This document shows, in pieces, positions 55,401 through 64,000 of a DNA stretch of 64,000 nucleotides. The notes below the pieces were generated by a model. It was not told where the DNA came from, did not search any database, and was given only the letters and a program-made list of their open reading frames with translations. This stretch comes from Dipetalonema caudispina (Eukaryota > Nematoda > Chromadorea > Rhabditida > Onchocercidae). How positions within the stretch are numbered: position 1 is the first letter of the stretch; each line of letters starts with the position of its first letter. The DNA lies in assembly GCA_013365325.1 (NCBI GenBank), contig JABVXV010000009.1, positions 248,001 to 312,000 of the forward strand, in the 5' to 3' direction. A program made the position numbers and the translations under genes.

Positions 55401-58400
55401 GCTTTGACTGATCATTTATCTTAAAGCTTGAAAAGATTTATGCTTTTTTTCATGTCTTTCATTTACCTTAAAGACCAGAGGACATGACACTATGATCTGA
55501 AACTCCAAATTTTTTAACAGTTTCAATTCTCAAAAGCAAAATGCAGAGTTTAATTTCTTACTTGAATACCAATCACATATTCTGAAGTATGTATAATAGC
55601 TGCTTTTCACTGTATCATTTAAGTTTTCAGTGAAGTTATTGTAATATGAGAAAACTTTGAAAAAATAAATTAAATAAAACTTGAAAAAAAATAACATATG
55701 AAAAACGAAGAAGCATTATTCTTCATTTTTTTTTTCTCAACACTGTAAATATTATTTATTTTTCTACACCTTTCCACTCTTTATTAAATTTTTCTAATAA
55801 TATCTCTGTATATCTTCCGTGCAGATTATATTTTAAAACAAAAACGAAGTTATTAACAACAGGTTATTGAAGATGGAAAATGTGATAAACAAAAATATTA
55901 AAATCTTATCACAATCAGTTCTACTTGTTGGTTGTTGACTTGCACGATATCTTGGGAAGACTTGAGAGGGCCTGAAAAGTATAAATGATACAGTCTGAGA
56001 GAGAATTTGAACTAAAAATGAAACTTTTCTTACCAAATATGTTCATTACAGTGGACAGTTTTTTCTGTACTTTGTTGACGACAAAAAGATATTAAGCGAC
56101 AGATGTCCTATTTAAGTTTTCCTATATAAATATTGTTTTTCAAAAAATTGTCGGTCACTAGCCAAGAGATACTTGTCGTTATCCATCGATATTCGTTTGC
56201 TTGTTCATATACTTACTCAAAATGAATTACTGATCTTATGTGGGAATCTGAAGTTTGGTTGATAGATATCACAGAAGATTCCGACAAAATAGTATTTTCT
56301 TAATTTTCTGCATTTCAAGAAATTTATGTAACTTTTTGGAGTTTCTTTGGCTTATTTTCACTTTGCTGCTATAGAGGAAATTTGAAATGTCATATCCGTC
56401 GAAGATGATGAGCTCAAATCAACGGCGAAAACTTATCTAGTTTACCAGTTATCCGATAATTTGGAAATCTATCCAATGGTTCTTTGTGAAGAAAAAGTTT
56501 GAATTAAATTTTAAAAAAGGGACGAGAAGGATATCGAGGTGGATCAGCTGGTAATGATAATATCGATAAGCGTGGATGAATTGTTAAAAAAGTTACCCTT
56601 TTTAGAATGACCCCTTTTCCAAATGTTGCAGAAAAAGCCATCCAAAAATATAAAGCAAATAGAGAAATGAAAGCAGTAGGATAGATTGAAGCTTAACATT
56701 TTTTGTTTGATTTTGCAACGCCAAGAGGACAATATTGGTAGACAAATATGCCTATATTATATTGGAGACGGAAGCCTAGATAAGCTTCCTGGCTATTAAC
56801 CCGCTCACCTCTTCATTCTATTTCATCCATCTTATTTATTTTTGCAACTCTAATTAGCTAATATATTTCTAAGATTTTAATCTAAAAGAAAAGATCTCTG
56901 TTATTGTTTTAAAAGACTGGAATAAGTTGCAAAATTTTTGGTTGCTGAAAAATTCAATAGTTTCTACTTTGTTGAACGAACTGAATTTCACTGCTTCACT
57001 CTTTACCAAAATCGGCATGAATTCCAGAATTTGTGGAACTTTAAGTGAACGTTTTTCTTACTTGAAACATCAGTTCTTTCTGCTTTTAACTTTCTACTTA
57101 ATAAAAGTAAGAAAGTAAGCAATAATTTTACTTTCAAGTTAGCTTATTAATTATCTCCAAATTAGCATAATCATACTATTCCCTTCCGTTTCACTCATTG
57201 TAAGATATTTATTACGGTTGCACAATACTTTATTGTGCTAAGCGATCTTATTAGTAATATCGAATATCGCCTGATGAACATTTCCATTTCAGAATTTTTT
57301 ATTTCCAGCAGTCATCATCAGAACGAAAATCCCATATGTGAGCATCAAATGAATGACTTTGTTAGAAGAATCCAACAAATCAAATAAATTTTTCGCATAA
57401 AAATTTATTAGATTTTCTAAATCTTATAAATTCTGCGAGGATTTTCTCAAAATAATTTGGCATTTTCTTGATAGAACGATAAAATTTAAAAAATTTTATA
57501 ATCATTAGATTTTGGTGGATCTCAACACTTAGGACGAATGTTCTTCCATTAATAAATAATTGTTTGGTTCTACCGCTAATGATTTACACCATCAATTTTA
57601 AGATTTCGAAATTTTTTGACAGTTTTGATCGGCTTCAGTTTGGAAAGTTTCCTTTTTTCAACTTTCATTTCTAGAAATTCTACACCATGTTCTATAATTT
57701 GCGATCGGATTATGCAATAAGAAATTTTTTTTCTGGAAGGTCTCCGTGTCGAGGAATGTGAATTATTTTGCTTGCTTCTAAATCCAATTATTTAAATTTC
57801 TTCGCACGCTTTACGTAAGATTGAAAATAACTTCACTTCCGTGCAAGTCTGAAAGTAAAACTTTATAGTTCGATCAATTTTGCTCTATTTCCACTTAATT
57901 TTTTAAAAAGATGGATGACAATTTGCTTATATAATTAATTTCTAAATTTTATTCCATGTTTAATATAATTATATTATATTGATTTTCACTCTTCCTTTAG
58001 AATTTTTAGCCTTTTTTGGATCATTTATATTTTCAAACTTTCTTTTCAGTTTAGTTTCATATCTATTTTATAACTTTGCGCTATTTCATTTCTTCCTTTT
58101 TTCGCCATTGCTGAAGTTCTTTCTGTTCATCAAATCTTTTATTGGCTGAAAATTTGCTCTTTGATGCAAACTTCCTATTCTAATTCCTTGATTGAAATTT
58201 AAATTTTAAAGTATATAAAATGGATATAAAACAGTTAACGTATGAAACATATTTATAGTTTTGGAGTTTTAATACTCGAAATCATAGCAAAGATAAAGAA
58301 TTAATCCATGGTAATTACTTCAAAGACTTTACATTATGAATATGTTAGGCGTAAGTGAGAGTTTTATTTTTTTAATTGAAACTTTTGTAAATATATGACC

Positions 58401-58636
58401 TTATTGCTCTAATAGTTTATCAGTTATCGTTGTGAGAATCATAATCACAATGATAACTTAAATAATTCTGACTTCTGTTATATCTTCAACAACAAATACA
58501 TTTTCGTGTTCTTTCATATTATAACTCCTCTCTAATTGCATCATTATTTCCTCTATTCTAATTAAGCTTTTTATTTCAGAATTTTGATTGTTTAATTTTG
58601 CATAGAAGTTACTTAACTGCATCCTTACTGTATCAA
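52429..58636. other. Long intergenic region, no supported gene
   Basis: AATAAA at 52755-52760 may end the kringle mRNA. Weak coding-like pieces on the plus strand: about 53012-53080 (ADNGEEMLEGSTKFDLYDY after TTTTTTAG), about 53789-53970 (SKNVEENNNDDVGGSGADNF) and about 54038-54096 (PSSILFGFPNWCNGPNND after CTGCAG). On the minus strand, 56046-56034 plus 55971-55898 could encode 28 residues (MNIFGPLKSSQ...). None links into a gene. The rest is AT-rich without RNA-gene signatures. The GPCR promoter should lie near 58,000-58,600. Confidence 0.5.
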
Positions 58637-61600
58637 ATGTCATCCGAAGACGATGAAGTGTTATTAATAGTACATATTAAGACAATAATCATTTTGCTAC
58701 TTTGTACTGCGGGAATTATTGGACATGTTATTTCAATGTATATACTCTATTCAATGATTACTCCGAATAATTTATTCATGATTAGTATGTCCTGGTATGT
58801 TTTTATTCATTATCATTTAATATCATAGGAATTTGTGAAGTATTAAATTTTCTCAACGCAGAAAATCTTTCATCAATTTTCTTATCGATTAAATGATTAT
58901 TTATACTTTAATAGCAAATAAAATTAATTGGTTATTTTAGTATTACATGTTTTCATCTTGAGGTTAGGTAATTTTGGGAACATTTAATTGAACTGAGAAC
59001 TTTGTCCACAAAGGAAAAGAAAAACAAGAAAACAGGAAGAAATACAGTGAAGCAGAAAAAATTTGATTCTTAAAAATTGGCTCGTTGGATTCCTATTTCC
59101 TCTCTTTATTTTTGCTATTTTTAATTTCCAGACAAATACTATGTTCCTAAAAAAGAAAGTGGAAAAATTATTGGTAAGTTTCTGCATTCACATATCAAAG
59201 AAACTAAGTGTGGAAAGACTTTCTAAATGAAATACCAAAATATAAATTAAATTCATTGATTACTTCTCATTTGATCTCTTATAAAAAAATACTCCATTAA
59301 TGATATGATCTGTGTATTGTTGTTCAGACTAACAATAGCAACAAGAATTTAGTACTCTAACAAATTTAATAATATCGAATATTAACCCTTCCTAATAGCG
59401 CTAAACCTTCCTTTCTAGTGAATTTACACTAAAATTCGAAGTTCGTCATTTTAAAAATTCAAGAGCAAACTCACATCTGCAAAAGTATCAGATATGAAGT
59501 GTTGTTTTTGAAGTTCGTTAAGTTCTTTTCAATCCTTTAAACTATCAAACCTAAGAAAAGCTCAAAGGAAAACCTTCAAAGCTGACAAGAATTGATCAAT
59601 TTCACGGAATTATGAGATTAACAAATTTTTAAAAGTGGACGTTTTAATTGAAGGGTTTTAGTTTAACTTTAGAATAATCAGGAAACACTATTCATAATTC
59701 TTCTCGATCCATCAATAATTCAATTAGCAACGGAAACAACAATGTAGCATTTCTATGAAAATGATCGTATAGAAATAACGAATAGGTAGCAGTATAGCTT
59801 ATTACTGTAATATCGAATTTATTTAAATTTTTAAAGGAAAACTATATGGCATTGTCCTTAAATATAGTGATATGCAAATAAGGGACAAGCTAATTTAAAA
59901 AAGATTTTACAGTTCATTATCCTTGTTTAAAAATGATTTCACTTCAAATTTTGTTAAAAAAATTGCTCAAATTTTATATCAGTTAGATACAATCTATAAG
60001 GAAAATGATTCACATTGGCTTCGCTTTTCTGGAACATTTTCTTCCTGGAGACAGACCTGTATCATAGTGATATGCAATTGCTTTCAGTACAATTAGATTA
60101 CGAATTAAAATTCTGTGTAAAAATTATTTTAAATTACATTTCGTCTTCAAATATTATACAAAGCTTATTTTGATTTAAACAAATTTTGCATAATTTTTTA
60201 CAGAATTAAATGTCAAGTTTTTTTTTAAGTTTAGAGAATGATAAGATCTACTTGACTTTTTCGCTTAATTCTTGTCGAAATTTTATCGCTCAGATTTCAA
60301 TATCTTCCTCATTGCAATTTATCAATTACTTCACATTTTCTAAGGAAATTTTTTGACATTGAATGATTATTAAAGGAAATAATGGTAAGCAATTATTGCT
60401 AACATGATTACTTGCATTTCTACTTAGTTTAATTGGAAATGTTAATTGAAAATGAGAAATCGTGACCAAAGATTACTTTCAATTACTCTGACGAATGAAA
60501 TTAATGGATACAGACTTCTACAAATAGATGTCATTAATGCTTAGCATTGTACTATTTGACAGGATTCTATTCCGATATTAGAATTCAGATCATTCTGTAC
60601 TGTATACTGGAAAGAAACTTAGCTGTATGTTTTCAAAATGTTAATTAATCGTATAAATTAATGAAAATCATGGATGACATTAGAATGCATAAGTTAGAGC
60701 TAATTAAAAGTTAAACAGATTTTTTCAATTTTTTAATTTCTTATTTTCCAAATAGTTTTAATAAAAAAACTGACAATGTATAGAACTATGATTTCATAAT
60801 AAGGACGGATTTAATGATTGGAAGATATTTTCTGCGCAGCATACTTTTCAGTGTATAGAATTCATTTTCAGAACTTTGGTTAGAGCTATATTTATTCTGA
60901 GGAAAATCGATTTTGTGAGCAGATTCTTCATCACTTTCGAATTTAGGTTTGAATTTTTTTTAGTACTCAAATTGCATTATGTGCAAACTTCTTCTACTCC
61001 AGCTTATTCAAATATCTCAGTGATGTTTGTTGCATATCACAACTTTGGTCTCATACATGGATTTTCACATTATTGGTACGCATTTCCTTTCTCCAATAAT
61101 ATGTGTTAGCCGATGCAAGCGGAAATTTTGAAAGGAAATAAAATTTAAAACATTTTTCATTTCATCGTCAATTATGCAAGGCTGATGACTTTGTCAAAAT
61201 GAGAAAACTTAATTTGATAAATTTTAAGTTTCATCTTTTGAATGTTGCTAAATGAAGTTTGATAAGGAATCATCTTCATTGCTGCGAATTTGATTTAGAG
61301 TATAAAATTCCTTGAAAAAAATGTTCCTTTTTCAAAAATTTGTTTTTCAGAATGTCTTTAAAATGTTTTGCATATTTCAATCTTTAAAATAAAAAAGATA
61401 TAATGTTAAATACATAATGTAGCGTAACATAATCATCCCAGAAATTCAGCAGAATTTATGAAAGGTACTGACAGTTACTACCTTTCAAAATCTATTTTCT
61501 TGTTAGCGATAGAAATGAAAATTTAAAAATGAACAAATTAAACATTAAATTTTTTAATTTGTAGCAAGCATTATAGGTATCGGTAAATGCTTCGGTTGTA

Positions 61601-63846
61601 GTTTATATGAGCGGTGTTTTCCATGTGATTACATTATCGATCATTCGTTTTATCTCATTGAATCAACTGTTGAAAACAAAACTTAACGAGCTTTGGTTTA
61701 GCTACAGAGTTAGTTCCTTAAAAGAATTTTTAGAAATAGAAATGAAGAAGAGTTAGTAATGAAAATAGGGATCAATTACCGAAAGTTACCAGAATTAAAA
61801 CTATTGCTTTATTTATAGATGGAAAGTTTTCGTTTTTCAGGAATATTTCCAGTCAAGAGAATGATGCATAATTTTTTAAAAATTAAAAAAATTTGCAGAA
61901 ATGTTTGTACAGCATAATACTAATCAACATTGGTTCCATCTTGCTGTGCACTCCCTTCTTTTTCAATTCCGAAGTTCGTGAAGTACCATCACATAAGGAA
62001 TGTTCGGCTCGATATCCATCCGAAAGCGGTCTTCTGGCGCATGAGCTCGGTTTGACCATTCTTGCCAGCAGTACTGTTCTTGGACGAATAAACTTCTGGC
62101 TTCTAGGCACTGTATGCAAATTGATCCCATGCGCTATCATGATTGTAATGACTATTCTGTTGATTCATAAGTTACATCAGATTCAACAGTTATCCACCAG
62201 GTTTACGTCACCAATACGCGAAAAAAGACGTCGACGTATAACATACATCATTGTGGTATGCAAAAGTTCTCATTTTCTGTTGTATTAACGTGCATTATTT
62301 GCAAAATATCCAAAATTACATTTCACTTTCAATGACTTTTTCAAATTTTTTATGCAAATTCTTTCTCAACTAAGAAATTTTGAAATGTAAATGGATGGTG
62401 ATGTTGGAATTCAAAATTTATTAAAATTCTAGGAAAAACTTTGTAGCACTTAATGTGTAAACAGCTCAAAACATTTCATAAAATAAGCATTCAGGTAGAA
62501 TCGATTGTTTGAATTCACTAAATCCATGAAATTTTACACATTCATCTCAGTTTCAAATGAAGTTTTGTCATTTGTAACTTTTTTGGATAGAAGTATGACG
62601 AATCGTCTCGCGGATATGATTATGTGGAAAAATAGGGAATGTGGGAAATGGTTGGATATGGTTACAAATAAAAATTCTGAAAAGTTGACTAATTTTCCTT
62701 GATATGAACAGGAATTTATGAATTTACATCAATCAAACACTTGAAATGAGCATAGCAAATTATAAGGAAATCAAAAAATGAAAAGGAAGTAAAGGACGGA
62801 TATAGACGACTGCACTGATTGATTCGCAGCATTCCAAGCGAATCCTACGGATGATGTTGTCAAGAAAGTTAATTCAAAGTTCGAATTCTAGCGATACTTT
62901 ACGACTGAATATTTCTTGGGATGATCATAAGTAAGATTTAGCGAAAGACAGAGGATGAAGAAGGAATAATTATTAAGTTCATTAGTAATCAGCAAGTGGA
63001 GAATTGCTTTTTTTTTTAGGTAATTATGACAAATTTTGTGGTCGTGGAGCTACCACAAGGTGTTATTTCGGTTTTATCATCCGTGAAGGGAGCAAGTATC
63101 GCGGGATCTGAATCATTGGGAGATTTATTCGATATCCTTTCATTGCTCAATTCTTGCATTACATTTGGACTTTTTTGTTCCATGAGTAGTCGTATTCGAA
63201 ATGCATTTTCTCGAGGATTATTTTCATTTAGCTACAAATTTTTCCAACAAATTGTTCATAGGTTTGTTTTTTCTTTCTTTTTAACTATTTAAATCTTTAC
63301 ATTTAAGAAAAAACTTTGCTTCTTAAAAGAATTAATTCTTTTTTCGTAAAAGTTTTTCAATAATTCTGATGGAAATTATGTCTTGAATGGGAGAATTATT
63401 ATCATCAAAGCTGTAACACATATCAAATTAGAATTGAAAACTTCAATTGGAAGGAACAGTAATCGTTCCAATTCTTTTGAGGAATGACTGTTGTAAAACT
63501 TCCAGAAACCATTTACTATCTATCGGTAAACACAAAAGTTACTGTGAGCACCGTATAATTCCGGTACTTAAATTCATCCCGAAAGTTACCGTTATGTATT
63601 GAGTAATCAAACAATATTTTATTCGAAAAATATATTTGGTTTTAAAAAGAATTTTCCTATTACAGTTGCAAATTTCATAAAAGGCTGAGAAAAGTTTCAT
63701 TTTTCACAATCTTTTTATAAAATTATACGTGTGAGATTTTAATATATGCATACAATTATCATAAATTTGCAGGTTGAGACATGTTTCAGTGGTAGTTGAA
63801 AGCAACAATTCGAATAATGCATGGCCTAAAATGCAACAAAAAATAA
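58637..63846 (+). CDS. DMSR/FMRFamide-receptor-like peptide GPCR
   Basis: Seven-TM rhodopsin-class receptor. Exons: 58637-58794, 60947-61028, 61577-61708, 61899-62255, 63020-63261, 63774-63846; phases fit, about 347 aa. Family marks: PNNLFMISMSW (TM2), ITLSIIRFISL in place of a DRY/FRY motif (end of TM3), INFWLLGTVCKLIPC (TM5), the basic loop REKRRRRITYIIV, VVVELPQGVISVLSS (TM6), and SLGDLFDILSLLNSCITF (TM7). ELPQG with LGDLFDILxLLNS points to the myosuppressin-receptor-like DMSR group (family knowledge), so the ligand is probably an RFamide-type peptide (inference). The end of exon 2 is uncertain: the stronger donor at 61076 is out of phase with exon 3, so the weak GTTGCA donor at 61029 was chosen. 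The usual Asp of TM2 is not visible. Confidence 0.85.
58795..60946 (+). other. Large first intron of the DMSR-like GPCR
   Basis: 2.15 kb, AT-rich. No internal exon found, and TM2 reads continuously across the junction (SMSW then FEFFLVLKLHY). It may carry enhancers, but nothing specific is visible. Confidence 0.5.
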
Positions 63847-64000
63847 TGTCAGATAAAATAATAGCCTCCCAAGATGCTAATTTATAATTACGATTATATT
63901 TTTATTGCATACTAAAAAAGTTTTGACTTGTGGTGTTTTTATAAAATCAGAATATTTGGGTCATGACATAGTAATGCATAATATTTTCTTAAAGTCAAAC

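Noticed and set aside
55898..56046. Spliced 28-aa minus-strand micro-ORF (MNIFGPLKSSQ...)
   Set aside because: Splice sites and phase fit, but it is too short and featureless to call a gene without RNA support.
60876..61109. 77-codon plus ORF including GPCR exon 2
   Set aside because: Only 60947-61028 fits the phase of exons 1 and 3; the rest is intron read-through.
61883..62140. 85-codon minus-strand ORF opposite GPCR exon 4
   Set aside because: Antisense shadow of a clearly coding exon (TM4, second loop, TM5).

Overview
The window looks like the nuclear genome of a nematode, most likely a clade III (filarial/spirurid) parasite. Visible support: very AT-rich DNA, dense protein genes split into many short exons by introns of about 100-2,000 bp with GT-AG ends, TTTCAG-type acceptors, AG sites just before start codons that would suit spliced-leader trans-splicing, and several nematode-expanded families (patched-related proteins, ET-module secreted proteins, a divergent PP1 clade, FAFA neuropeptides, DMSR-type GPCRs). 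The species assignment is inference. Exon coordinates were worked out by hand from conserved motifs, splice-site context and reading-phase continuity. No transcript data were available.

Layout, left to right. (1) 2-4718 (+): 3' part of a patched-related sterol-sensing-domain protein. (2) about 5627-7648 (+): a divergent PP1-type phosphatase with one GC-AG intron. (3) about 7825-8705: coding-like DNA without an assignable gene. (4) 9597-11968 (+): secreted or membrane-tethered ET-module protein. (5) 13705-15625 (-): a Pax transcription factor with a full paired domain and no homeodomain. (6) 17443-20873 (-): a neuropeptide precursor of the nlp-20 (FAFA) type. (7) 25369-32859 (+): acylaminoacyl-peptidase (APEH), 22 exons. 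(8) 32860-37918: sparse region with a possible minus-strand exon and a GC-rich island. (9) 37919-39642 (+): four-TM protein of unknown family. (10) 41907-46962 (-): SHP-2/Corkscrew-type tyrosine phosphatase (C. elegans ptp-2), 14 exons. (11) 48344-49464 (-): small Ser/Thr-rich single-pass membrane protein. (12) 49621-52428 (+): type I membrane protein with one divergent kringle domain, head to head with (11) across about 156 bp. (13) 52429-58636: long AT-rich intergenic stretch. (14) 58637-63846 (+): DMSR/FMRFamide-receptor-like GPCR.

The genes do not form one pathway, but signalling is over-represented: SHP-2, a patched relative, a peptide precursor, a peptide GPCR, a Pax factor and two cell-surface proteins. 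I saw no convincing tRNA, rRNA, transposon, CRISPR array or virus-derived gene. The most unusual items are the kringle membrane protein, the FAFA precursor, the paired-box-only Pax gene, and an antisense ORF with one in-frame TGA inside the last ptp-2 intron.
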